Positions 1 through 8,151 are shown, counted from the first letter of the stretch. The stretch is 64,000 nt of DNA from Amycolatopsis sp. MtRt-6 (GCF_017308975.1 NZ_JADWPD010000032.1:82559-146558), one strand, 5' to 3'. A program made the numbers and translations. Notes: generated from the letters alone by a model not told the origin.

Positions 1-368
1 GCTTCGATCGCGCTCACCACATCCGCCGTCGAGGAACCGAGCCCGCGCTCGGCCGCGATGGAGCTCCGGACCTCGAGGTCACCCCCGCCGTCGCAGCCGA
101 GCCGGCGCAGGGCGGCCTGCGCCGCGGCGAGAGCTTTGACCTTCCAAGCCGGCCGGACGCGGAGGTCCCGGCCGCGGTCCGGGGAGAACACCGAGACGGA
201 ACGCAAGCCGGGAAGCGGAAGTGTGACCAGGGCGTGCACAGGCAGCCCGTCGCCGTCGTCGAAAACGCCTTGCAGCACCTCACCGTGGTGTGCGATCGCC
301 GACCCGGTCCCGGCGCGGGCTCCGGCCCGGTGCGCCAGAGTCAGGCGCTGTGCCGTTGGAACGTCCAC
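1..368 (-). CDS. GHMP-family kinase, probably L-threonine kinase (partial, C-terminus outside window)
   Basis: Only the N-terminal 122 codons are inside the window. The frame begins at a GTG that overlaps the 3' end of the upstream permease gene by 28 bases and keeps strong G/C at third positions. It reads GTGSAIAHHGEVLQGVF near residue 20 and RGLGSSTADVV near residue 107. The latter is the glycine/serine-rich ATP-binding loop of GHMP kinases, in the RG-GSSTAD form of PduX-like L-threonine kinases, which make L-threonine O-3-phosphate for the cobalamin aminopropanol arm. A CobC/CobD-like aminotransferase a few kb away fits this reading. Another GHMP kinase substrate cannot be excluded because the rest is missing. 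Confidence 0.72.
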   Translation of the reverse strand, partial: MDVPTAQRLTLAHRAGARAGTGSAIAHHGEVLQGVFDDGDGLPVHALVTLPLPGLRSVSVFSPDRGRDLRVRPAWKVKALAAAQAALRRLGCDGGGDLEVRSSIAAERGLGSSTADVVSAIE

Positions 369-1093
369 AGCCCCCACCAAGCCAGCGCCGCGGCCACCAC
401 GACCGTCACCAGTGAACCGACCCAGGCGTCCACGCTGGTCAGCTCCCCCCGGAACAGGGCACGGGTGGCGTCGAGCCCGTAGGTCAGCGGATTGACCCGG
501 GAGAGGGTGCGCAGCCAGGCCGGCGCCACCGACATCGGCAACAGGAGGCCGGACAGCAGCAACAACGGCATCGACAGTCCCTGCACGACAGGTGAGAAGG
601 AGTCTTCGCTCTTCAAGGCGATACCCGCAGCGTAGGAGGCGATCGAAATACCCATGGCGAGCACACAGAACAGCAGAAGTGCCAGCACCACCCCGGGCCA
701 GGACGCCCGCAACCCGAACGGAATCGCCGCCACCACCAGCACGACCGACTGGACCGCGATGGTGGCCGTGTTGCTCAAACTACGGCCGGCGATCAAGGAC
801 AGCCGCCACGCCGGCGTGACCCGCTGGCGGTCGATGACACCTTCGCGCATCTCACGCAGGATACCGAATCCGGCGAACCCGGCGCCGAGGATGACCAGCC
901 ACAGGAGCAGGCCGGGCACGAGGACCTGCCAAGAACGTGCTCCACCGACGCCGCTCCCGGACACCCCGGTGAGCAATGGGCCGAAGAGGGCGAGATAGAG
1001 GACCGGCTGGGTCAGCCCGAACATCACCCAGACCGGATTGCGCAGCATGATGCGCGTCTGCCGCAGGAAGACGACGGAGATCTCGGTGAGCAC
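341..1093 (-). CDS. ABC-2 type exporter permease (DrrB family)
   Basis: This 250-residue integral membrane protein has about six hydrophobic segments and the ABC-2 permease pattern: an N-terminal RQTRIMLRNPVWVMFGLTQP stretch before the first helix, and NPLTYGLDATRALFRGE before the last. DrrB-type permeases pair with a separate ATPase to export drugs or lipids. It starts at GTG three bases after the stop of the ATPase gene, so the two are one transcript. The substrate is not predictable from sequence. Its 3' end overlaps the GHMP kinase start, so the kinase may be co-transcribed. Confidence 0.88.
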   Translation of the reverse strand: MLTEISVVFLRQTRIMLRNPVWVMFGLTQPVLYLALFGPLLTGVSGSGVGGARSWQVLVPGLLLWLVILGAGFAGFGILREMREGVIDRQRVTPAWRLSLIAGRSLSNTATIAVQSVVLVVAAIPFGLRASWPGVVLALLLFCVLAMGISIASYAAGIALKSEDSFSPVVQGLSMPLLLLSGLLLPMSVAPAWLRTLSRVNPLTYGLDATRALFRGELTSVDAWVGSLVTVVVAAALAWWGLWTFQRHSA

Positions 1094-1096
1094 GGG

Positions 1097-2062
1097 CTAC
1101 TGGTCTCCTTCGCGCAGGGAACGACCGGTGAGGGACAGGAACACGTCGTCGAGCGTGGGCCGGGTGACGGCGATCGACGCGGGCCGGACGCCGGCCGACT
1201 CCAGTACCCGCAGCAACGGAGGCAACGCCGTCGTCCCGTCCTCCACGGTCACGATCAAGGCCGTATCGGTCACCGTGAAGTGCCGGACTGCCGCCGCTTC
1301 CCGCACTGCCGCCTCGGAGCGGGCCGCGACATCCGGTTGGGGCACGCCGATGGTGATGACGTCACCCGAGACCCGGGCCTTGAGCGCATCCGGTTTGTCG
1401 TCGGCGATGATCCGGCCGTCGTCCATGACCATGACCCGGTCGGAAAGGGCATCGGCCTCCTCGAGGTAGTGCGTCGTCAGCAGGACGGTCACCCCGTGGT
1501 CGTCCCGCAATTCGCGGATGTGCTGCCAGAGGTTCGCCCGGCTCTGCGGATCGAGACCGGTGGTCGGCTCGTCCAGGAACAGCAACCGGGGAGAGTGCAG
1601 CAGCCCCAGCGCGATGTCGAACCGGCGCCGCTGACCACCGGAAAGCTCGACCAGCGCACGTTTGCGCAGACCGGCGAGATCAAGCCGCCCGGCGATGTCG
1701 AGGACACTCGCTTCGGCGTCCGGGCGGGACATCCCGTGCAACCGGGCTTGGGTGAGGAGCTCCTCCCCCAGCACGGTTCCCGGGCTCGGCAGGCCACCGA
1801 CCTGAGCGACGTAGCCGATGTTGCGCCGGACCGCCCGGGACTTCCGGAGGTCGTTGCCTGCCACGATCGCCGTGCCCGCGCTCGGTGTGAGAAGCGTGGC
1901 CAGCATGCGGAGGGTTGTCGTCTTTCCCGCGCCGTTCGGTCCGAGCAGTCCGACGATCTCGCCCGCTCCCACGGTCAAATCGATCCCCCGCACCGCGTCC
2001 ACCAGGCCCGCTTTGGTCTTGAACCTGCGCGCCAAACCCCTCGCGGCGATCATCTCCACCAT
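1097..2062 (-). CDS. ABC exporter ATP-binding protein (DrrA family)
   Basis: A 321-residue cytoplasmic ATPase that energises the adjacent permease. It shows Walker A GPNGAGKT (about residues 41-48), signature LSGGQRRR, Walker B LLFLDEPTTGLD and an H-loop TTHYLEEA, followed by the extra C-terminal domain of the DrrA subfamily ending in LDDVFLSLTGRSL. I chose the ATG giving MVEMIAARGL because the open frame further upstream lacks homology and runs into the divergent promoter region. Transcription diverges from the envelope-protein operon to the right. Confidence 0.9.
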   Translation of the reverse strand: MVEMIAARGLARRFKTKAGLVDAVRGIDLTVGAGEIVGLLGPNGAGKTTTLRMLATLLTPSAGTAIVAGNDLRKSRAVRRNIGYVAQVGGLPSPGTVLGEELLTQARLHGMSRPDAEASVLDIAGRLDLAGLRKRALVELSGGQRRRFDIALGLLHSPRLLFLDEPTTGLDPQSRANLWQHIRELRDDHGVTVLLTTHYLEEADALSDRVMVMDDGRIIADDKPDALKARVSGDVITIGVPQPDVAARSEAAVREAAAVRHFTVTDTALIVTVEDGTTALPPLLRVLESAGVRPASIAVTRPTLDDVFLSLTGRSLREGDQ

Positions 2063-2163
2063 GAACCCCAGCGTGCCAGAACCGACGCGGAAGTGAACCA
2101 CGGACCGGCTCTTGACATTCGGCGGCAGCACCGAAAAGGATGCCTGTGGGAGCGAATGGGGGA

Positions 2164-3642
2164 ATGCGCGTGCGCAGCTGCGGGGCGGCGGCTCGGATCA
2201 CGTCCGTGGTCGCGGTCGTCTTCCTCGTTTTCTCCCTGCCGCAAGTGGCCCACGCCCATTTCACCGGTTCGCCGGGAAGCGGCGAACGGATCGTCGTGTC
2301 CCTCGGCGGGCACGAACTGACGTTCACGATGCAGCCGGTCACCAGCACTCCTGGAGACCAGAAAATCGACGTCGTCACGCATGCCGGGCAACCGGCGGCA
2401 AGGCTGGCCCTGAGTGCGCGCAACATCGCCGACGGAACCACCACCACCGAAACCTCGCTGGACATTTCCGGCCCGCCCGGCAAGCGCACGGCGACCATCG
2501 TGGTGGGCGGCCCCGGGCAATGGGAACTGACCGCCGACGACGGCCGCAATCGCGCGCTGATCCCGTTCCTGGTCGTGCCGCCGGCGACGCCGGCTTGGCA
2601 GCTCACGTCCAACGTCGGCTGGGCTGCCGCGGGCGCCTTCGTGTTCGCCGCGTTCGCGGTCTCGCGCGCGGCTCGATCCCGGCGGCGCTGGCTCACGCTC
2701 GGCCTCACTTCCGCCGCGGCCGCGTCGGTGGCCGTCGCGATCACCGCGCGGGTGCTTTCCCCGGCACCGGTGAACGGCGTGGACCCGGCGAGTGTGGCGG
2801 CCGCCCGGCAGGCCGCCGGGATCTCGGCTGCGCTGCCGGCCACCAGCCCTGAGCTGGCTCCGTCCTACGCCAACGCGGCCACCCGGACCGATCCCGCTGT
2901 TCCTTCGGCCGGACAGCCGTTCGACCTGCGTTTGTCCCTCTACGATGGCGCGACCGGTCGCGTGCTCGACGATCTGCGTCCCCAACACGCCGCGCTGATC
3001 CATCTCGCCGCGGTGAGCGACGACCGCGCCACCTTCGCCCACGTGCACCCGGCCCGCGTCGGCCCCGGTGAATACCTGGTCCGGCTCACTCTTCCCCATG
3101 CCGGCGCCTACACCGTCTACAGCGAGCTCCAGCGCGACGGCAGCGGCACGCAGCTCATCACCACCCGGCTGGCGGTGTCCCCGGAGGCACCCGGTCAGGC
3201 GGAAGCCGAACCCGACCCCGCCGTGGTGACCTCAGTCGCTCCGGCACCAGGCTTCGGCAGGCGGGAAGCCGACGGCTTGACCTTCTCACTCGCCCCGTCA
3301 CAGCCACCCGCGGCCGGTACCCCGATCACGGTGACCGCGGACGTCTCCGACGCCACGGGACCGGTTCGGGACCTCCAGCCCTGGCTGGACATGGCGGCAC
3401 ACCTCCTGCTCCTCGGGCCCGGGGACAGCGGTACCGCGGTCTTCGGGCACGTCCACGAATTCGATTCGATGAGCGCGATGGCCAATTCGGCCGCCCTGCC
3501 ACCCGACGAGACCGTCGCGAACATCGGCCCGAAGCTGCGGTTCGTGTTCAGCTTCCCGAGACCGGGCCGGTATTGGCTCTGGCTGCAGACCCAGCGTGGC
3601 TACCGGGTGCACACCGTGCCGTTCCAGGTGGAGGTGCCGTGA
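2164..3642 (+). CDS. Secreted membrane-anchored protein with CopC/YtkA-like metal-site features
   Basis: About 492 residues, starting with a signal peptide (RITSVVAVVFLVFSLPQVAHA). Predicted cleavage after AHA would leave histidine as residue 1 of the mature protein, as in CopC-type copper proteins. A beta-rich domain is followed by two membrane segments (about residues 155-210), then two extracytoplasmic beta-sandwich-like repeats. These repeats carry FAHVHP and FGHVHEFDSMSAM, both rich in possible His/Met ligands. The neighbouring small anchored protein and aminotransferase overlap in one operon. A role in metal (copper or cobalt) handling is inference; no catalytic motif is visible. An ATG 24 bases upstream is an alternative start. 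Confidence 0.72.
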   Translation: MRVRSCGAAARITSVVAVVFLVFSLPQVAHAHFTGSPGSGERIVVSLGGHELTFTMQPVTSTPGDQKIDVVTHAGQPAARLALSARNIADGTTTTETSLDISGPPGKRTATIVVGGPGQWELTADDGRNRALIPFLVVPPATPAWQLTSNVGWAAAGAFVFAAFAVSRAARSRRRWLTLGLTSAAAASVAVAITARVLSPAPVNGVDPASVAAARQAAGISAALPATSPELAPSYANAATRTDPAVPSAGQPFDLRLSLYDGATGRVLDDLRPQHAALIHLAAVSDDRATFAHVHPARVGPGEYLVRLTLPHAGAYTVYSELQRDGSGTQLITTRLAVSPEAPGQAEAEPDPAVVTSVAPAPGFGRREADGLTFSLAPSQPPAAGTPITVTADVSDATGPVRDLQPWLDMAAHLLLLGPGDSGTAVFGHVHEFDSMSAMANSAALPPDETVANIGPKLRFVFSFPRPGRYWLWLQTQRGYRVHTVPFQVEVP

Positions 3643-4052
3643 AACCGAAGGGGCTCTTCATCCTGATTCCGGTGACCGTCCTGGTGCTCGCCGTGGGCTT
3701 GTTCTTCACCGTCGGTTTCGGCGGCGGGTCCGATGCGGTGACGCTGCAGGGCGACACCCAGCGCTATACGGTGAAGATCGAAATCGACGCGGCCAAGACC
3801 GGCTCACGCACCGCCGACATCGAAATTTCCGGCCGGACCGGTGCGCCCGATCCGGACTCGGTCACGCTCGAACCGTTCATGGTCGCTCACTCCCACGCAG
3901 CGCCCGCGGTGACCGCGGTCCGCACCGGCCCCTGGCGGTTCCGCGCCGGCGGGGATTTGTTCGTCATGGGCGGAGCGTTCGAACTCACCGTGGCACTCAC
4001 CAGCGGCGGGCAGCGTGAGCAGGTCACCTTCCCGGTCACCGTCAAGTCATGA
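3639..4052 (+). CDS. Small membrane-anchored beta-sandwich protein (FixH/YtkA-like)
   Basis: 137 residues from a GTG whose last two bases are the first two of the preceding TGA, so translation is likely coupled. One N-terminal hydrophobic anchor (about residues 4-26) precedes an extracytoplasmic domain of about 100 residues with the pattern RYTVKIEIDAAKTGSRTADIEISG, typical of single beta-sandwich YtkA/FixH-like proteins. MVAHSHAAP places His and Met residues close together, which would suit a metal site. It overlaps the aminotransferase gene by four bases. Function is inferred from context only. Confidence 0.65.
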   Translation: MKPKGLFILIPVTVLVLAVGLFFTVGFGGGSDAVTLQGDTQRYTVKIEIDAAKTGSRTADIEISGRTGAPDPDSVTLEPFMVAHSHAAPAVTAVRTGPWRFRAGGDLFVMGGAFELTVALTSGGQREQVTFPVTVKS

Positions 4053-5119
4053 AGCCGGACCGGGCACTTGGCGAGCGGGCGATGCTGCGCCACCACGGGG
4101 ACGTGGACGCCGCACCAGGCCTGGTGAATTTCGCCGTCAACGTCCGCGGCGACGCACCGCCACCGTGGCTTCGCGACAGGCTCGCCGCCGCACTCGCCCG
4201 CCTCGGCGGTTACCCTTCGGCCGAAGACGATCTCGGGGCGCGTCAGGCCGTTGCGAGGCGTCACGGCCGTTCCGCCGACGAAGTCCTGGTGCTCAACGGC
4301 GCCGAGGAAGGCTTTGCGCTTCTTGCCGCGCTGCGGCCGAAGCTGGCCGCCGTGTGCCATCCCTCGTTCACCGAGCCCGACCTGCTGCTCGCCGACGCGG
4401 GCGTGCCGGTCTCCCGGGTGATGCTGCGCGCGGAGGAGGGCTACCGGCTGCGGCCGGAGCTGATTCCGGCCGATGCGGACCTGGTCGTGCTCGGCAACCC
4501 GACCAACCCCACCTCCGTGCTGCATGCCGCCGAGACCGTGCGCCTGCTCGCCCGGCCCGGACGGGTGCTCGTCGTCGACGAGGCGTTCGCAGACGCGGTT
4601 CCGGGGGAACCTGAGTCGCTGGCCGGTGACCGGGCGACGCCGGGCCTGCTCGTCTTGCGAAGCCTGACGAAGACCTGGGCGCTGGCCGGCCTGCGCGCCG
4701 GCTACGCGCTGGGGGCTGCCGGCCTGCTGGGCCGGTTGGCGGCCGGGCGCCCGCATTGGCCGGTCGGAACGCTGACGCTGGAAGCCGTGCGGGCCTGCTG
4801 CGAGCCGTTCGCGGTTGCCGAAGCCCGGGCCGCGGCCGAAGTCACCGCCGATCACCGGCACACGCTGGCAACGGAATTGGCTTCGCTGCCCGGCGTGCGC
4901 GTCTGCCTGCCGGCTCACGGGCCGTTCCTGCTGCTGGAGATTTCCGACGGGCACCGGGTCCGGGCCGGCCTGCGCGCGGCCGGTGTCGCGGTGCGCCGTG
5001 GAGACACCTTTCCCGGCCTCACGCCGAACCACTTCCGAGTCGCCGTCCGCCCACCCCAGCAGGCGGCAGTCCTGATCGAGGCCCTGCGAGCCATCGTCGA
5101 CAAGGAGGCCATCGCATGA
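4049..5119 (+). CDS. PLP-dependent aminotransferase-fold protein of the Rv2231c/CobC type
   Basis: A 356-residue fold-type I PLP protein, the usual length for histidinol-phosphate/threonine-phosphate aminotransferase relatives. Visible motifs are GNPTNPT (149-155), cofactor-binding Asp177 in VVDEAF, and RSLTKTW with Schiff-base Lys208. The family is annotated in actinobacteria as Rv2231c-type cobC, and relatives include L-threonine-O-3-phosphate decarboxylase (CobD), which makes aminopropanol phosphate for cobalamin. The ATGA overlap with the preceding gene makes it the third gene of an operon. Decarboxylase versus aminotransferase activity cannot be settled by eye. Confidence 0.85.
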   Translation: MKPDRALGERAMLRHHGDVDAAPGLVNFAVNVRGDAPPPWLRDRLAAALARLGGYPSAEDDLGARQAVARRHGRSADEVLVLNGAEEGFALLAALRPKLAAVCHPSFTEPDLLLADAGVPVSRVMLRAEEGYRLRPELIPADADLVVLGNPTNPTSVLHAAETVRLLARPGRVLVVDEAFADAVPGEPESLAGDRATPGLLVLRSLTKTWALAGLRAGYALGAAGLLGRLAAGRPHWPVGTLTLEAVRACCEPFAVAEARAAAEVTADHRHTLATELASLPGVRVCLPAHGPFLLLEISDGHRVRAGLRAAGVAVRRGDTFPGLTPNHFRVAVRPPQQAAVLIEALRAIVDKEAIA

Positions 5120-5405
5120 CCCAGCTCTGTCCACCTCGGACAGTCTGGCGAGCCGTCCGGTTCGCCTGCTCCACGAGGATCGCGATGTCCTGATGGCTTC
5201 CGTGCGCTTCGCGGGAACACCGCGACCGCGCTGGTCCTGGCCGCGAGAGCCATTGCGCGGCAGCAACCGTCGATGTGCGTGTACGACGCCGTGCCGCCGG
5301 GCGACCGCAACTCGCGCGGATCCGTGGTGATCGGCTGGGCAGACCACGGCGATGTGTGGTCAGATCGAATCCGGCACCTGACTCGTGGACGACGAGGAGG
5401 CGACG
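5120..5405 (+). other. Intergenic stretch with a possible gene remnant
   Basis: A 25-codon frame begins at the ATG overlapping the aminotransferase stop, but it looks like read-through composition. A different frame from about 5183 to 5400 reads DGFRALRGNTATALVLAARA and GSVVIGWADHGDVWSDRIRH. These look protein-like and keep G/C at third positions, but there is no start of their own, no stop before the next gene and no family I recognise. It may be the tail of a deleted gene. No hairpin or promoter stood out. Confidence 0.3.
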
Positions 5406-6176
5406 ATGACCGCTCCAGGCGCGGGCACGGTCCGCGTGACGTTCGCCGGCTCGGGGGACGCCTTCGGCAGCGGCGGCCGGTTGCAGGCCTGCATCCACGT
5501 CCAAGCGGCCGGCTCACCACCAGTGCTGCTGGACTGCGGCGCGACCAGCCTCGTCGCCCTGAAACGGCAGGGGCTGGATCCGGGTGACGTCGCGGCCGTG
5601 TTCGTCTCCCACCGCCACGTCGACCACTTCGGCGGCGTGCCACACCTCATCCTCGACGGCCAGTTCACCCGCCGCACAGCTCCTCTGACCGTCGTGGGCC
5701 CACCGGGAACCACCGGCTGGCTGACCGAAGCCATGGAGATCATGTTCCCCGGCTCCTCGACCGCACGCCGCCGGTTCCCCGTCGAAGTCGTCGAACTCCG
5801 CCCCGGCGGGCATCCGGCGGTGGTGGGTGTCGTGTCCGCACGCGGCTGGGAAGTGAACCACGGTATGGCAGGCGGCCCGTTCCTCGGCCTGCGCCTCGAA
5901 CTCGCCGGTGTCGTGATCGGCTACACCGGCGACACGGCCTGGACGGACAGCCTGGCCGACGTCGCGGCTGGGACCGATCTGTTCATCGCCGAGTCCTACT
6001 TCTGGGACAAGGCGGTCCCCTTCCACCTGCGGCACGCCGACCTGGTCGCCCACCGTCACGAGCTGACCGGAAAACGCGTAGTCCTCACCCACATGTCCAC
6101 CGACATGCTCGCCCACGCCGACGAGGCAGCTTTCGAACTCGCCCACGACGGCCTCCGCGTCGACCTGAAGGCTTGA
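5406..6176 (+). CDS. Metallo-beta-lactamase-fold hydrolase (RNase Z / ElaC-like)
   Basis: 256 residues. The zinc signature HxHxDH is present as H69-R-H71-V-D73-H74, after LLDCGAT, a typical second-strand motif of the fold. Later metal-site candidates are the histidine of EVNHGMAGGPFLG, the aspartate of YTGDTAW and the histidine of LTHMST, the order used by RNase Z-type and phosphodiesterase-type members. The ATG was chosen because GAGGAGG lies five bases before it; a GTG 21 bases upstream is the alternative. The protein is shorter than a full tRNase Z and no flexible arm is obvious, so a small-molecule hydrolase is possible. Confidence 0.85.
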   Translation: MTAPGAGTVRVTFAGSGDAFGSGGRLQACIHVQAAGSPPVLLDCGATSLVALKRQGLDPGDVAAVFVSHRHVDHFGGVPHLILDGQFTRRTAPLTVVGPPGTTGWLTEAMEIMFPGSSTARRRFPVEVVELRPGGHPAVVGVVSARGWEVNHGMAGGPFLGLRLELAGVVIGYTGDTAWTDSLADVAAGTDLFIAESYFWDKAVPFHLRHADLVAHRHELTGKRVVLTHMSTDMLAHADEAAFELAHDGLRVDLKA

Positions 6177-6308
6177 CCCCCGGCGAGGGAACTGCCGGCA
6201 GGCTGTGGCTCACCGCTGGTAGCAGTGAGCAGATTCAACGTGGTGGTGTTGGCGCCGCCACGTTCTCGCGCCCGGCCTTGGTCCCGGTCCGACCTGGCTA
6301 CGCATTCC

Positions 6309-6465
6309 TCACGCGGAGACGGCGGTGGCCACCGCGGCGATGGCCGCGCACACCGCGCGGGAGCCGGTGGTCATGGCCGACGCCAGGCCGGCGATCCCGA
6401 TCGTCGCCGGGAACGAGGGCCTCGGCACCATGGTGCCCGTCCCGATGCCACCGAGCAGATCGACC
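6309..6465 (-). pseudogene. Possible membrane-transporter C-terminal remnant
   Basis: A minus-strand frame ends with a hydrophobic stretch reading TIGIAGLASAMTTGSRAVCA, which resembles a late helix of major facilitator transporters (GxASAxxxTSRxxG), then stops. No intact N-terminal part exists upstream, where the sequence changes to a PucR remnant on the opposite strand. I treat it as a fragment in a decayed region. Confidence is low because the match is short and hydrophobic. Confidence 0.25.
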
Positions 6466-6513
6466 GGGAACACTGCGGATGGTCGCCCAAGCGGTGGCGG
6501 TGGCCTTGGTGGT

Positions 6514-6738
6514 CCAGCGTGGCGCCCGGGCACCGGCGGGCGGCCGGACCGGGACGAACTCCTGGACGACGTACTCGCCCGGCTGCCCATCCCGCCGGCG
6601 CAGCTGGATCGCCGGGCACGCCGGCTCGGGATGAACCCGCGGGAGCCCTACCTCGTGGTGGTCGCGCGCCCGGAGGAGAAGTCCGTCGGCCGCTTGCTGA
6701 TCTGGGCTTCCTCGTTCTTCCACCGCGCCGACGGGCTG
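6514..6738 (+). pseudogene. Remnant of a PucR/CdaR-type transcription regulator
   Basis: About 75 codons on the plus strand resemble part of a PucR-family regulator: DRDELLDDVLARLPIPPAQL, RRLGMNPREPYLVVVARPEE and LLIWASSFFHRADGL. Family members normally exceed 350 residues and end in a PucR helix-turn-helix. Both ends are missing here, there is no start, and the frame runs directly into a LysR fragment of opposite orientation. This is what is left after deletion, not a functional gene. Confidence 0.55.
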
Positions 6739-6756
6739 AGAAGCATGCGCGACGGA

Positions 6757-7047
6757 ACGGCCGTCGTGCAGGACCGCGACCTGGTCGTGCCAGCCGGTGC
6801 GCAGCAGCCGGACGCCGACGTCCGGCCGGTGCCCGGCCGGCGCCCGCACGGCCGGGGTGACCACGATGCCCGGCATGAACCCGACGGTGAGCACCGGCTT
6901 CGCCTCGGCCGCGGTGAGGGCGGTGGTGCGGCGGTCGCGGACGAACAGGGGCGTCTTGAGCTCGTCTTCGAGGCCCCGGATCTGGCGCGACAGCGCGGGC
7001 TGGGCGATGTGCGGCCGCGCGGCGGCCCGCCCGAAGTGCAGCTCTTC
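6757..7047 (-). pseudogene. LysR-family transcription regulator, truncated remnant
   Basis: About 97 codons read EELHFGRAAARPHIAQPALS then RQIRGLEDELKTPLFVRDRR, the characteristic LysR winged helix-turn-helix. It jumps after LTAAEAKP straight to VLTVGFMPGIVVTPAVRA, the start of the effector domain, so a linker of some 25 residues is deleted. It then breaks off after HDQVAVLHDGR where the PucR fragment begins. A full LysR protein is about 300 residues. It lies divergent to an epimerase-family remnant, the usual arrangement of a LysR regulator and its target, so both seem to have decayed together. Confidence 0.72.
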
Positions 7048-7156
7048 GCAGGTCTGTGATGCCGAAGCGGCGTCACAGCGCGAAACGGGTCTTGGACGCA
7101 CCGCGGATGCCGGGATCAAGCTGGCGGAAGAAGGAATTCCGGGTGAAAGGACAGGG

Positions 7157-7372
7157 ATGAAGATTTTCCTCACGGGCGGTTCGGGCTACATCGGCCGCGC
7201 GGCGCTCGGCGGGAAGACCGTCTCCCTCACCCTCGAGCAGGCCCGCGAGCGGATGGGCCCGATCGCCGACGCCTTCGCCCTCGACCAGCAGCTCACCTCC
7301 GCCAAGGCACAGCGCGAGCTGGGCTGGACGCCCCGGCACACCGACCCGCTGACCGAGCTCGCCGCAGAATGA
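7157..7372 (+). pseudogene. NAD-dependent epimerase/SDR gene with a large internal deletion
   Basis: The 71-codon frame begins MKIFLTGGSGYIGRA, the NAD-binding GxxGxxG start of extended SDR epimerases, and then continues with GGKTVSLTLEQARERMGPIA and LGWTPRHTDPLTELAAE, which is the C-terminus of the same family. About 200 residues between them, including the catalytic YxxxK, are missing while the frame is kept. The start has GAAAGGACAGGG upstream and may still be translated, but no enzyme activity is possible. It lies divergent to the LysR remnant. Confidence 0.72.
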
Positions 7373-7668
7373 ACCGGGAACCGGGAATGGACCGCGGGGC
7401 GGTGCTGTGGTCCGAAGAGGAGCGCGGTGAAGCGAAGGGTGTGCGCGGGTGCCAGTGACGCGGACGGCGACGTTGCCGCGCTGGCGGTCGGCGTCGACGA
7501 TGCGGTGGGCCTGTGTGCGCATCCGATGACCTGACCTGCCGATAGAGGCCGTGGAAGGCCCTACCGGCAGGTCAGTGGTATTGGTGTCCCATCGCCAGGA
7601 GTCCCACGCCGCGGCACCGAGGCAGCCGGCTCCGAACAGGACGGGGACTGAGCGTGGGTTCACGCTTG
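7373..7668. other. Non-coding interval between a gene remnant and the DUF6326 gene
   Basis: No frame in this 296-base stretch has both a plausible start and protein-like composition. Its main content is the inverted repeat listed separately at 7532-7574. It may be a further part of the decayed region to the left. Confidence 0.4.
7532..7574. terminator. 43-bp inverted repeat, possible bidirectional terminator
   Basis: Arms of 14 bases (TGACCTGCCGATAG and CTACCGGCAGGTCA, one mismatch) flank a 15-base centre in which GGCC is itself repeated. It lies between an epimerase remnant on the plus strand and the end of the minus-strand DUF6326 gene, a suitable place for termination in both directions. 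There is no U-tract on either side, so a protein-binding site is also possible. Confidence 0.45.
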
Positions 7669-8151
7669 CTACTGGGCGCGAACGGTCTCACGGTCCGGGC
7701 TGGTCGCCATGGCCGCCGCCGGTGCGGTGCGGGGCCAGGTCCAGGCATACCGCAGGATGAGGACGAGAACGATCAACTCCAGTGCGACGCCGAGGCCGTA
7801 GAAGTACCTCCAGGACTCCCCCACCGCGGCGAACGCCGCGAAGGGGACCTGTATCGAGGCCACGATGAGGTTCGTGGTGCGGTTCGCCCGGGCGGGCAGG
7901 GTCATCGACAGCACGACCATGAAGATCGGGATCGCCATGAGCGCGAGGAAGACGATGAACAACGCCTGGCTGATGTCGAACTCGAAGACGACGCCGGCCT
8001 CGATGTCTTTGATGACGCCGGGGTTGAAGAAGCCGAGAATGTCCACGTAGGCGTACAGGAGCACGAGGCTCGTCCACGCTGCGGCGAGCTTGGCTCTCAC
8101 CGGGATCCGCTGCTCTTCCAGTGCGGTCGTGGTGGGTTGACGTGTTCTCAT
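7669..8151 (-). CDS. DUF6326 family membrane protein
   Basis: 160 residues with four predicted transmembrane helices (about residues 20-40, 60-85, 95-115 and 120-145) and the conserved blocks LYAYVDILGFFNPGVIKDIE and SMTLPARANRTTNLIVA. I recognise the pattern as DUF6326, a family of unknown function. The ATG giving MRTRQPTTTALEEQ was chosen because upstream codons lose composition bias and enter the region shared with the divergent histidine kinase. Gene order suggests it may be controlled by that two-component system. Confidence 0.78.
   Translation of the reverse strand: MRTRQPTTTALEEQRIPVRAKLAAAWTSLVLLYAYVDILGFFNPGVIKDIEAGVVFEFDISQALFIVFLALMAIPIFMVVLSMTLPARANRTTNLIVASIQVPFAAFAAVGESWRYFYGLGVALELIVLVLILRYAWTWPRTAPAAAMATSPDRETVRAQ

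Noticed and set aside
14..283. A minus-strand frame beginning MRCCKAF at the window edge
   Set aside because: It is out of frame with the GHMP kinase homology and rich in Cys/Arg/Ser; the overlapping frame from GTG at 368 carries the kinase motifs.
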